This document shows, piece by piece, positions 38,432 to 49,300 of a DNA stretch of 64,000 nucleotides. The stretch is from Sipunculus nudus. Lineage: Eukaryota > Annelida > Sipuncula > Golfingiida > Sipunculidae. How positions within the stretch are numbered: the stretch's first letter is position 1; each line of letters starts with the position of its first letter. A program made the translations under genes and the position numbers. The stretch covers positions 19,252,979 through 19,316,978 of the forward strand of contig CM049321.1 of the NCBI GenBank assembly GCA_026874595.1. Direction: 5' to 3'. The notes beneath the pieces are model-generated. The model did no database searches. It saw only the letters and a list, made by a program, of their open reading frames with translations, and was not told the DNA's origin.

Positions 38432-39334
38432 TCTCTGTCTCTTAATCATACACCAAAATTTAGTCATATCCACTTCTCCTTCTCTATCGATCTTTTCAAA
38501 CAAATCCCTCTCTCTTTGACAAACATATAAACGGTACTGGCGCCTAAATTCACGTTTAGAGTCCTTATATTTCTTAAAGGAAGTAGATGTATAGGTACGA
38601 GGCCTACCATCAGCGATCCACGCCCGTCTTTTAGTTCGCATCATGTCATGGAAAGGTTTTAACTCTTTGCGCCACTCTGGTTTGAGGAACCTGGAATATT
38701 TTCTGCGAGGTACCCCCTCTAGAGATACATTTAAAATACAATTGACTAAAGTCCTGTAGTATTCACAGACCTCTTTTTTGGTGCAAATGTCTAACTCTGG
38801 TTTATGAATTGTATCCAGCAATGTGGTTAAAGGATGCGTATACAACTCGCTCACGGACGATCCAGTCAGTTTACCCCAATTAAACATTAATCTGTTTGAT
38901 TGTATAGGAGGGTTAGAGATCATATCACATTCAAGATCCAGAGATAATTTAACCGGAAAGTGGTCTGACACATTAAGCGCTTCATCTGAAGATACATAAC
39001 TCTCTGAAATCAGATCTTTTTTACATTCCGGTAGAAAGGTATAATCGATTAGAGAACAATTTCTGCCATTCATGTAAGGATCAAATGTGTAAATGGGACT
39101 ACTAATCCCTTTATGGAGTTCCGGTGAGAAGTATCCAATGTCATAGAGAAAAGCTGACAACAGCAACTTTCTTTGTCGCATTTGGTAATTAGATTCATTT
39201 AACAGGTCACAGTTAAAGTCCCCGATAAACAATACCGTTCCTTTGGTAGAATGTTCATAAAACAATTCATATAATCTCGCTACATACATTCTAAACAAGT
39301 TGAGCGAATATTTGGAGCAGGGCAAATACACATT

Positions 39335-39340
39335 AAAAAT
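39335..39340 (-). other. Frameshift site in LINE ORF2 endonuclease
   Basis: The reading frame switches in a short T-run (minus strand). Upstream codons give CWVYSIF and downstream codons of the other frame give FNVYLPCSKY, which together look like one continuous endonuclease. Two extra T bases, or one missing, would account for it. Confidence 0.8.
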
Positions 39341-39761
39341 ATAGAATATACCCAACATGTATTAGAGTTGACTGACACGCCTATGACTCTATCCTCATCT
39401 TTATCCAGCAATACTGGCGACACCATGCCGTTCAGTGATTTATGCCACATAATGGCTACACCACCCTTGCCTCGTCTATAGGGGTCCAATGGGTTCAGAG
39501 AATTATCAGCCTTAGCATAAACATCATAATCTCGGTGAATACTTTTAAAATAATGCAAATTATCTGAAAATAACCAATGTTCACTAATACCGCAAATATG
39601 GATCTTATGCAGTTCTAAATATTCACAAAGATATGGCGTACTAGGCATTATGCCACGCACATTGAAGCATGAAATATTAAATGATTTTAACTTGGACAAT
39701 CTAGTATTCATGATATAATGAAAGGATGTTATGTCACTGTCCATGCAATTCTACTTAATCA

Positions 39762-41438
39762 TCATCTTTCACGCCAGATTCTGGCGTAAGTCCCATGAGG
39801 CCAAAAGTCACTAGCTTCTACGGCAGACCTGGCACTGGATGGTATGATCAACTTGGCGCCTACGTTTCCGGAATATCTGCTACGAAGTAAACGGAGATGC
39901 ACCAGAAGGACTCCTCTTCTCCTGATATATGAAGCAACTTTCTCCTGATCGACACCTTCACCGACATTCCCCACATAATAGGTGGATACGTCGTCGTAAC
40001 GCTGTACACGGACACGTCTTCTCAATAGTCGTTGGGTCACGACCGGTATGTTACTGGCAGGAGACGGACGGACCTCTGTTGCACTTTGGTGTTGCACAGG
40101 GCTATCTTGATGAGAATTCACTGAAGTCTGATTTTGTCGAACCACATTTTCACTCTCCGAAACATTTGTAGCAGGTTGTTCTGTATTCCCGCTATTTGAT
40201 GCATGAGCGGTCATATTTCTTTGAGAAGTAATTGTTTCCGGAACCTGATTATTGGTAGTTTCATCAGTTGAGTTGCGTGGACTATCAGTCCCACTACATT
40301 GTACGTTGGCAGTAACCGATGCATACGAAATACCAGTTCGCTTTAACTGACCGATGACTTTCTCGGCTGAAAGAATGTGGCTCCTCAACCAAGTAATTGA
40401 TTCCGAGTTAGAATCTGTCAAAATATGGAACCTCTCACTTTCATCTTTCATATCATGCATCAGCTGCCGAATACGTTTCATTTCAGATTTTAGCGCACTG
40501 ATGTCAATATTGGTTTGCTCCCTTGTATCACTGGGAGGCGCCTGCAACTGACTAACCATTAATTCTATTTCGTCGTGTTCTTGTTTTAAGCTAACCACAT
40601 CTGTTTTCATATCATTCAGAGATGACTTGTGGGAATTATTATGCATTTTCACTTCTTCTTTTAATGAATTTAAGTCTGATGACATACCCTGTAATGTATT
40701 ATCGATTCGTTTTTGCGTTTGTTTTAACTTTTTATTTGCATCAGTTAATTTTTCCATCTCAGACTTGATACTAGCAATAGCAGTTTCCATTGGTGCAACT
40801 TTTAAGTCAAAACGCTTCTGGTGCTCTTGCACCTGACCTTTAAGTACTTGTATATCAGATTTCATTGCAGCCATCATTTCAGCGACAAACCTGTCACAAT
40901 TGTCACCGACCCCTCCTGAACCATCACCAGAGGCCATATTGGACACAGACTGCTGAGAACCAGATATTTGTAACCTGCGATCTTTTTGGGACGCAACACT
41001 GTCGCACCGCTGTCTCGAACTACTTATAATATCACGTATATCACAAATCGGGCCACCTTCCAAGAAAGCGGATAGGGCAAAACAATCTTTTGCTAATTTC
41101 GATACGATGGATTCCCCCCGTAATGTACGAGGCCTTACTCTCTTGACCAAAGTACCATTTGGGAAATTGTCATTTTGACGGGCCTCTATGAACAGATCCA
41201 TACGTATTTTCTCAAGCAATTCCTCATTACTTTTGGTCGAAATGAGCAGTTCTTTCACAAAAATGTCCTTTGGAAGGCATTTCAATGGCGTGACATAAGA
41301 GTTAATTTCAGATTTCGATCCCTCAAAGCTGCGCGCATCATCGAAGTCTAATGTATTATTCAATGGACAATCACAGCCTATTGGTTCAGCGATAATGTCC
41401 TCAGAAATCAAAGGACTATTACACTCTGCCTGCTCCAT
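39762..41438 (-). CDS. LINE ORF1 protein, coiled coil plus RRM-like C-terminus
   Basis: An intact 558-residue frame starting at ATG 41438 and ending 17 nt before ORF2. ORF1 proteins of LINEs bind the element RNA and form multimers in the ribonucleoprotein particle. The N-terminal 100 residues are acidic and not recognised. A long heptad-rich region, roughly residues 180-350 (MKSDIQVLKGQVQEHQKRF and onward), should form a coiled coil. A Ser/Thr/Gln/Asn-rich linker follows. The last 72 residues (487-558), from YYVGNVGEGVDQEKV to FWPHGTYARIWRER, resemble the RNA-binding C-terminal domain seen in ORF1 proteins of invertebrate LINEs, ending in the characteristic FWPxG motif. There is no CCHC knuckle. 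No frameshift or stop interrupts it, in contrast with ORF2. The start is chosen as the first in-frame Met; upstream sequence is 5' UTR. Confidence 0.88.
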   Translation of the reverse strand: MEQAECNSPLISEDIIAEPIGCDCPLNNTLDFDDARSFEGSKSEINSYVTPLKCLPKDIFVKELLISTKSNEELLEKIRMDLFIEARQNDNFPNGTLVKRVRPRTLRGESIVSKLAKDCFALSAFLEGGPICDIRDIISSSRQRCDSVASQKDRRLQISGSQQSVSNMASGDGSGGVGDNCDRFVAEMMAAMKSDIQVLKGQVQEHQKRFDLKVAPMETAIASIKSEMEKLTDANKKLKQTQKRIDNTLQGMSSDLNSLKEEVKMHNNSHKSSLNDMKTDVVSLKQEHDEIELMVSQLQAPPSDTREQTNIDISALKSEMKRIRQLMHDMKDESERFHILTDSNSESITWLRSHILSAEKVIGQLKRTGISYASVTANVQCSGTDSPRNSTDETTNNQVPETITSQRNMTAHASNSGNTEQPATNVSESENVVRQNQTSVNSHQDSPVQHQSATEVRPSPASNIPVVTQRLLRRRVRVQRYDDVSTYYVGNVGEGVDQEKVASYIRRRGVLLVHLRLLRSRYSGNVGAKLIIPSSARSAVEASDFWPHGTYARIWRER

Positions 41439-42011
41439 GTGAATTATATGTCCAGTTTACAATACCAGGAAGGACAACATGCCTTCCAAACATTACACAG
41501 AGGGCATTAAATGTTGTGGCTGGGTGTATTGAAATGTGTTTAATAAGTTCAGATGAGAAAACTTTAGTGCATGGATCACACAACAATGCACGTCTTCAAA
41601 GATTAAATTCAGTATCCAAATGGTAATGTTATATATCCTGGCAATGCAGGCCGTTTACACATGTATACTGTCCCACGAAACACACAAGAGTCGGTTTTCA
41701 ACAGCGTCGTTTTGCGATTCATTGCATAACACTAAACGGTCACCAAGTACAGTGACAAGTGGCCAGCCTGGGTTAAACAAAATCACTCAAGCGTTACGGC
41801 GAACTGTACATTTGCAATATTTTCTCCTTCTCAAACTCAAAATATAGCTATATTTGACTCACGAAAATTACTGACCATCACATAGGTGTTCCAAGGAGTT
41901 AATATGTGCTTTTTTGAAGAAAACAGCGACGTGGAACTTGGATAAAATCCAATCACTTGGCAGAGCTCATACCCGTCACATGCGCACCGGTGGTCCCCAC
42001 ATTGCACCTTC
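41439..42011 (-). other. LINE 5' UTR
   Basis: 573 bp between the direct-repeat boundary and the ORF1 start. It is non-coding on the element strand and would be expected to hold the internal promoter. I see no TATA box or other clear promoter motif that I could defend. Its presence argues that the element is full-length and not 5'-truncated. Confidence 0.65.
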
Positions 42012-42644
42012 AATGTAAATATGGGAATGGATGATTCCTTCACTTGATCGTGCTGCTGTCCTAGGCTGACATATGACCTTTATCATAATTCTGGGGTTTT
42101 TTTGTGTTATTTTGCAGGTAAAATATCCTTTTGTTAACCAATATGTATGGGCTTGAGAAACACTGACATAATTTCGCGGCATCAAACTCTTTAAGCGGGG
42201 TGATAAAATAATGAGAAATTCTCAATCCTTGTTTTCTAAGGGAGATGCCTAAAAATCCCGGGGGGGGGGGGGGGGGGGGGGGCTTATTACGTTATTACGA
42301 TCCATGGTGTTGTAAACTTGAAGCAGTGTTTGATCATTGCACTTATGAAAGTAGAACTGAAGGAATGAAAGTATAATTATAGGTCGGCTTATATATATCA
42401 ATCTGCTCTTGTCCACTCTGACCATTTTTCATACAAGCCCAGTTCTGTGGCCATGGTGATGACAGTTAAATTTCTGTAATTTATTAATAATCAGAATTAT
42501 AGACTGATTACATTTCTGAATTTACTATGAAATATTATATGTCTTAAACTGGTTTATAATTAACTTATCTTTGAAATATATTAAATAACTTATTTTTAAA
42601 TGTTATACTTCATTGTAAATTCTTTGAAAGGTCTCACAGAAAAT

Positions 42645-42720
<76 letters not shown>

Positions 42721-42814
42721 AAAGTTGTCCAAACTTTGATTACCCTCCAACTTCAACGAGTTGTCCTCCACCCTTTGAAGAAAGAAAATTGACGTCACTG
42801 ATAATACTCAAATA
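42012..42814 (+). repeat. Direct repeat flanking the LINE, copy 2 (803 bp)
   Basis: The partner of 35254-36031, in the same orientation. It has a 23-base poly-G run at 42260-42282 and a longer (TA)n(TG)n tract at 42648-42719. It ends at CTCAAATA, after which the sequence (GTCTTTCTAAATAAG) differs from the LINE end seen after copy 1, so the spacer resumes here. Confidence 0.9.
42648..42719 (+). repeat. (TA)n(TG)n microsatellite, long allele
   Basis: A compound dinucleotide repeat, about 30 bp of TA followed by about 40 bp of TG. It is homologous to the shorter tract at 35888-35936. Confidence 0.9.
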
Positions 42815-44424
42815 GTCTTTCTAAATAAGTTACATCAGGCTGTTGAGACTGTCAGATGCCAGAATGTGTCCTCTTTACCAGGGTCTAGTTTGGAAATACA
42901 GTGTCCCCTAACTGATGGACATTCAGATCTATGAAATGTATTGACTGTCCATATACTAACTATGCTTTAGCACAACAGACCTTTATAAGGACCTGCTTGA
43001 AACGAATTACACGATTGATAGTTTTCACTGACAACTTAAGTATAGCGTTCCTCCTTAGAGGTGTTTTGTACAAGACCCCTGTACCCTCCACATCATTCAC
43101 AATTTGACATCTGTCACCATAAGGTGAGAGGCAAGTGTTAGCTAAGGGTTATATCTGCACTGACTGAAATAAAGCAACGTGTGTGATAGCTGCTGAGTAG
43201 TTTTAAAATGCTTTTACTGACTGAACACAAAGAACACCTGCATGGAAAACTCCTGTTTAACTGTTCAATATATTTTAGATAATTTTATGTTGTGCAATTA
43301 GTTAACAGTGATTTCTTTAAAAATACTGCAAAAATGAATGAAGTGCAAGACTGATGTATTGATTATTTTTTTAAAGACGGACCAGATCAACAAAACCATG
43401 ATGGTTGGAAGCACTTCATTTGAACAAGTATGCACTGATTACCATCAGGACGTTAACGTTATCACATAATTTGTATTCATATCCAGGGTAAGACATGATT
43501 GCATATTATTGTATTTTAAAATGCATTCTGTCGAAGCGTGCAGACTAGGATTTAGCATATAGTATTCTTTACATTATATTGTCATCAACAGTGATGAATG
43601 ACTTGAAAGTTCAGTCTAGATTATTATTTTTCCACGGACTTCCGTTTTTTTTTGTTGTTTCGGTTATGCCAATTAACCATTCTGACTATAATTAAAGATT
43701 TTATAATAATAACTAATATCAAAATATTTTAGTATCTGTTTGAAACATAGTGTCATTATGGAGTGTTTTTATTATAGTAAACTTTTGATTTTTACAGATT
43801 TCCTATAATAAAAGTGTGTTATCACTATTACATTTTTTGAATGTTTATTACTGAAGGAAGGCAAAACATTAATAATCCTTACATTTTGTCATAATAATAC
43901 TTTAATATTCACCAATCAACGCCACCCGTCTCTCCCCCCCCCCCCCCCCCCCCCAAACTTTTAAAAAAGGGGTTTGGCACAGACGGCCCAAGTAAGTTTT
44001 ACAATTAATCTGACTCTGGATATACTGGTATCAGCCATCATGCAGACATAAATCCACGAGCATTGTCTATAGGTGTTGCAAACGCATGCTATATTAGTTT
44101 TCAGTGTACCAGTAAGAAGTACTTTTATCCCACCCCCACATAATGTGTGTAGCCTGGTTCTTGATAAATGTGCATACTTTAACAAACCTGATCCCTCCCA
44201 GTCATCAAACACCTCAGATCATAGATAACTTAATCATAACTTGACAAGACGGGCCAGCCATCAGTGTGTAACTGTTATTCTCAACACATATACCCTTACT
44301 GGGAGAGGGTCAAAATGGTTACATACCAGAGCTGAGTATCAATTTGTAACACTGTCACTGACCCTCCAGCAGCACTGACCTCCCCCATTATGTTAAGAGT
44401 CAGTGTCTAGTGTCATGGACCAAA
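42815..44424. other. Unique spacer between LINE and array B
   Basis: About 1.6 kb of AT-rich sequence with no supported gene. It contains a 21-base poly-C run (43934-43954). A minus-strand open frame at 43961-44212 (83 codons) has no recognisable domain. The last 150 bp may contain very decayed satellite, but I cannot align it confidently before about 44425. Confidence 0.6.
43934..43954 (+). repeat. Poly-C homopolymer (21 nt)
   Basis: An uninterrupted C-run, able to form G-quadruplex structure on the opposite strand. Length is likely variable and prone to sequencing error. Confidence 0.9.
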
Positions 44425-44544
44425 CTAACTGTTTAAGATGGACGATTCAGACCATTCCGAACCCTTACTGGCCCCTGAACCCGGTCAGTGCCCATAGCAA
44501 ATTTGCTAAGTGACCGATGGAACCGAGCCTAGTCAAGTGAAATG

Positions 44545-46334
44545 CAACTCTAACTGTCACAGACTCTGATGCTAGAGAAAGACACCCTCATGCTGGTCAA
44601 CAAAATGATTTAAGATAGAGGTATAACCCCATTTCGAACCCTGATTTTTTCCCCTTAAACCTGGTCAGAGCCAATTGCTAATTTGCTTGTAGACAGCTGG
44701 AACCGAGCCCAGTTAGGTGACATGCATCTTTATCTGTCACAGACTCTGAGTTTAGAGATAAATACCCTCAGGTTAGCCAATTTAATCAGTGAAGATAAAG
44801 GTATAGCCACATTTCGGACCCTGATTTGGGGACCTAAGCCCGGTCAGGGCCCATTGCAACTTTGCATGCAGACAGTTGAAAGCCCGCCCAGTCAGGTGAC
44901 ATGCATCTCATACTGTCACAGACTCTGAGTTTAGAGATAAATACCCTCAGGTTGGCCGATTTAATCAGTTAAAAGGGGGTATAGCCAAATTTCGGACCCT
45001 GATTTGGGCACCTGAGCCAGGTCAGGGAGAATTACAAATTTGCTTGCAGACAGTTAAAGGCCCGCCCAGTCAGATGACATGCATCTCATACTGTCACAGA
45101 CTCTGTGATTAGAGATAAATACCCTCAGGTTGGCCAATTTAATCAGTTAAGATAGAGGACTAGCCACATTTCGGACCCTGATTTGGGCACCTGAGCCCAG
45201 TCAGGGAGAATTGCAAATTTGCTTGCTAACAGTTGAAGTCCCGTCCAGTCAGGTGACATGCATCTATATGTGTCACAGACTCTGAATTTAGAGATTAATA
45301 CCCTAAGGCTGGAAAATTTTATCAGTTAAGATAGAGGTATAGCCACATTTCGGACCCTGATTTGGGCAACTGAGCTCGGTCAGGGAGAATTGCAAATTTG
45401 CTTGCAGACAGTTGATGGCCCGCCCAGTCAGGTGATATGCATCTCTAACTGTCACAGACTCTGATGCTAGAGAAAGACACCCTCATGCTGGTCAACAAAA
45501 TGATTTAAGATAGAGGTATAACCCCATTTCGAACCCTGATTTTTTCCCCTTAAACCTGGTCAGAGCCAATTGCTAATTTGCTTGTAGACAGCTGGAACCG
45601 AGCCCAGTCAGGTGACATGCATCTTCATCTGTCACAGACTCTGAGTTTAGAGATAAATACCCTCAGGTTAGCCAATTTTATCAGTGAAGATAAAGGTATA
45701 GCCACATTTCGGACCCTGATTTGGGGACCTAAGCCCGGTCAGGGCCCATTGCAACTTTGCATGCAGACAGTTGAAAGCCCGCCCAGTCAGGTGACATGCA
45801 TCTCATACTGTCACAGACTCTGAGTTTAGAGATAAATACCCTCAGGTTGGCCGATTTAATCAGTTAAAAGGGGGTATAGCCACATTTCTTACCCTGATTT
45901 GGGCACCTGAGCCAGGTCAGGGAGAATTGCAAATTTGCTTGCAGACAGTTAAAGGCCCGCCAAGTCAGATGACATGCATCTCATACTGTCACAGACTCTG
46001 TGATTAGAGATAAATACCCTCAGGTTGGCCAATTTAATCAGTTAAGATAGAGGACTAGCCACATTTCGGACCCTGATTTGGGCACCTGAGCCCAGTCAGG
46101 GAGAATTGCAAATTTGCTTGCTAACAGTTGAAGTCCCGTCAAGTCAGGTGACATGCATCTATATGTGTCACAGACTCTGAATTTAGAGATCAATACCCTA
46201 AGGCTGGAAAATTTTATCAGTTAAGATAGAGGTATAGCCACATTTCGGACCCTGATTTGGGCAACTGAGCTCGGTCAGGGAGAATTGCAAATTTGCTTGC
46301 AGACAGTTGATGGCCCGCCCAGTCAGGTGATATG
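44545..46334 (-). repeat. Tandem pair of 5-mer higher-order units in array B
   Basis: Two units of 895 bp (about 44545-45439 and 45440-46334). The rare variant CTGATGCTAGAGAAAGACACC occurs in each at 44567 and 45462, exactly 895 bp apart, as do the frame starts at 44683 and 45578. Edges are approximate. Confidence 0.8.
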
Positions 46335-49300
46335 CATCTCTAACTGTCACAGACTCTGTGATTAGAGAGAAACACCCTCAGGTCGGCCAATTTAATCAGT
46401 TAAGATAGAGGATTAGCCACATTTCGGACCCTGATTTGGGCACCTGAGCCCGGTCAGGGAGAATTGCAAATTTGCTTGCTGACAGTTGAAGGCCCACCCA
46501 GTCAGGTGACATGCATCCCTACCTGTCACAGACTCTGTGATTAGAGATAAACAACCTCAGGTTGGCCAATTTAATCAGTTAAAAGGGGGTATAGCCACAT
46601 TTCGGACCCTTATTTGGGCACCTGAGCCCGGTCAGGGCCCATTGCAACTTTACTTGCAGACAGTTGAAGGCCCGCCCAGTCAGTTTACATGCATCTCTAA
46701 CTGTCACAGACTCTGTGATTAGAGATAAACACCCTCAGGTTGGCCAATTTAATCAGTTAAGATAGAGGATTAGCCACATTTCTTACCCTGATTTGGACAC
46801 CTGAGCCCGGTCACGGAGAATTGCAAATTTGCTTGCTGACAGTTGAAGGCCAGCCCAGTCAAGTGACATGCATCTCTAACTGTCACAGACTCTGTGGTTA
46901 GAGATAAACACCCTCAGGTTGGCCGATTTAATCAGTTAAAAGGGGGTATAGCCACATTTCGGACCCTGATTTGGGGACCGGAGCCCAGTCAGGGGCTATT
47001 GCAAATTTGCTTGCAGACAGTTGAAGGCCAGCCCAGTCAGGTGACATGCATCTCTAACTGTCACAGACTCTGAGTTTAGAGATAAATACCCTCAGGTTAG
47101 CCAATTTAATCAGTGAAGATAAAGGTATAGCCACATTTCGGACCCTGATTTGGGGACCTAAGCCCGGTCAGGGCCCATTGCAACTTTGCATGCAGACAGT
47201 TGAAAGCCCGCCCAGTCAGGTGACATGCATCTCATACTGTCACAGACTCTGAGTTTAGAGATAAATACCCTCAGGTTGGCCGATTTAATCAGTTAAAAGG
47301 GGGTATAGCCACATTTCTTACCCTGATTTGGGCACCTGAGCCAGGTCAGGGAGAATTGCAAATTTGCTTGCAGACAGTTAAAGGCCCGCCCAGTCAGATG
47401 ACATGCATCTCATACTGTCACAGACTCTGTGATTAGAGATAAATACCCTCAGGTTGGCCAATTTAATCAGTTAAGATAGAGGACTAGCCACATTTCGGAC
47501 TCTGATTTGGGCACCTGAGCCCAGTCAGGGAGAATTGCAAATTTGCTTGCTAACAGTTGAAGTCCCGTCCAGTCAGGTGACATGCATCTATATGTGTCAC
47601 AGACTCTGAATTTAGAGATTAATACCCTAAGGCTGGAAAATTTTATCAGTTAAGATAGAGGTATAGCCACATTTCGGACCCTGATTTGGGCAACTGAGCT
47701 CGGTCAGGGAGAATTGCAAATTTGCTTGCAGACAGTTGATGGCCCGCCCAGTCAGGTGATATGCATCTCTAACTGTCACAGACTCTGTGATTAGAGAGAA
47801 ACACCCTCAGGTCGGCCAATTTAATCAGTTAAGATAGAGGATTAGCCACATTTCGGACCCTGATTTGGGCACCTGAGCCCGGTCAGGGAGAATTGCAAAT
47901 TTGCTTGCTGACAGTTGAAGGCCCATCCAGTCAGGTGACATGCATCCCTACCTGTCACAGACTCTGTGATTAGAGATAAACAACCTCAGGTTGGCCAATT
48001 TAATCAGTTAAAAGGGGGTATAGCCACATTTCGGACCCTTATTTGGACACCTGAGCCCGGTCAGGGCCCATTGCAACTTTACTTGCAGACAGTTGAAGGC
48101 CCGCCCAGTCAGTTTACATGCATCTCTAACTGTCACAGACTCTGTGATTAGAGATAAACACCCTCAGGTTGGCCAATTTAATCAGTTAAGATAGAGGATT
48201 AGCCACATTTCTTACCCTGATTTGGACACCTGAGCCCGGTCACGGAGAATTGCAAATTTGCTTGCTGACAGTTGAAGGCCAGCCCAGTCAAGTGACATGC
48301 ATCTCTAACTGTCACAGACTCTGTGGTTAGAGATAAACACCCTCAGGTTGGCCGATTTAATCAGTTAAAAGGGGGTATAGCCACATTTCGGACCCTGATT
48401 TGGGGACCGGAGCCCAGTCAGGGGCTATTGCAAATTTGCTTGCAGACAGTTGAAGGCCAGCCCAGTCAGGTGACATGCATCTCTAACTGTCACAGACTCT
48501 GAGTTTAGAGATAAATACCCTCAGGTTAGCCAATTTAATCAGTGAAGATAAAGGTATAGCCACATTTCGGACCCTGATTTGGGGACCTAAGCCCGGTCAG
48601 GGCCCATTGCAACTTTGCATGCAGACAGTTGAAAGCCCGCCCAGTCAGGTGACATGCATCTCATACTGTCACAGACTCTGAGTTTAGAGATAAATACCCT
48701 CAGGTTGCCCGATTTAATCAGTTAAAAGGGGGTATAGCCACATTTCGGACCCTGATTTGGGCACCTGAGCCAGGTCAGGGAGAATTGCAAATTTGCTTGC
48801 AGACAGTTGAAGGCCTGCCCAGTCAGGTGACATGCATCTCATACTGTCACAGACTCTGAGATAAGAGATAAACACCCTCAGGTTAGCCAATTTAATCAGT
48901 TAAGATAGAGGATTAGCCACATTTCTTACCCTGATTTGGGCACCTGAGCCCGGTCAGGGAGAATTGCAAATTTGCTTGCTGACACTTGAAGGCCCGCCCA
49001 GTCAGGTGACATGTATCTATAACTGTCACAGACTCTGTGGTTAGAGATAAATACCCTCAGGTTGGAAACTTTTATCAGTTAAGAAAGAGATATAGCCACA
49101 TTTCGGACCTTGATTTGGGCACCCAAGCCCGGTCAGGGAGAATTGCAAATTTGCTTGCAGACAGTTGAAGGCCCGCCCAGTCAGGTGACATGCATCTCTA
49201 ACTGTCACAGACTCTGTGATTAGAGATAAACACCCTCAGATTGGCCAATTTAATCAGTTAAGATGGAGGTATAGCCACATTTCGGACCCTGATTTAGACA

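Larger units (their letters stand above)
36170..39744 (-). pseudogene. LINE ORF2: APE endonuclease-reverse transcriptase, broken
   Basis: Encodes the element's target-nicking endonuclease and reverse transcriptase. Reading starts at 39744. The first 154-codon frame has the endonuclease NVRGI (residues 28-32), the catalytic ISEHWL glutamate (55) and a GKGGVAI segment. A shift in the T-run at 39335-39340 moves the reading to a second frame, which starts nominally at 39358. That frame holds GDFNCDL (46-52), LIDYTFLP (103-110) and SDHFPV (131-136). A TGA at 38429-38431 then interrupts it. The same frame continues to 36170 through the reverse transcriptase. Counted from a methionine at 38206, this part has FLDTKKAFD (catalytic Asp 150), RQGSVLGP (208-215) and LADD (248-251, with Leu where Tyr or Phe is usual). 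A C-terminal C-x2-C-x9-H-x4-C finger lies at 577-595. The motif content is complete, so the two lesions are the only obvious defects. Confidence 0.93.
36032..42011 (-). mobile_element. Full-length but disabled non-LTR retrotransposon (LINE)
   Basis: A 5980-bp element on the minus strand. It has a 5' UTR (42011-41439), ORF1 (41438-39762), a 17-nt gap, ORF2 with an APE-type endonuclease and a reverse transcriptase (39744-36170), and a 3' UTR. The 3' end has an AATAAA signal (complement of 36047-36052) and a short (AAC)n tail instead of poly(A). ORF2 is broken by one frameshift and one in-frame TGA. The two-ORF layout with N-terminal APE endonuclease places it in the Jockey/CR1/L2-like group of LINEs; I cannot fix the clade by eye. 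The element sits between direct repeats of about 780 bp. Confidence 0.9.

Noticed and set aside
39929-40836. Plus-strand frames at 39929-40171, 40354-40551 and 40627-40836
   Set aside because: They lie antisense to the intact LINE ORF1 and have no features of their own.
35254-42814. Direct repeats as LTRs of a retrovirus-like element
   Set aside because: They do not begin with TG or end with CA, there is no primer-binding site or polypurine tract, and the enclosed proteins are a LINE ORF1 and an APE-RT without protease, RNase H of LTR type or integrase.
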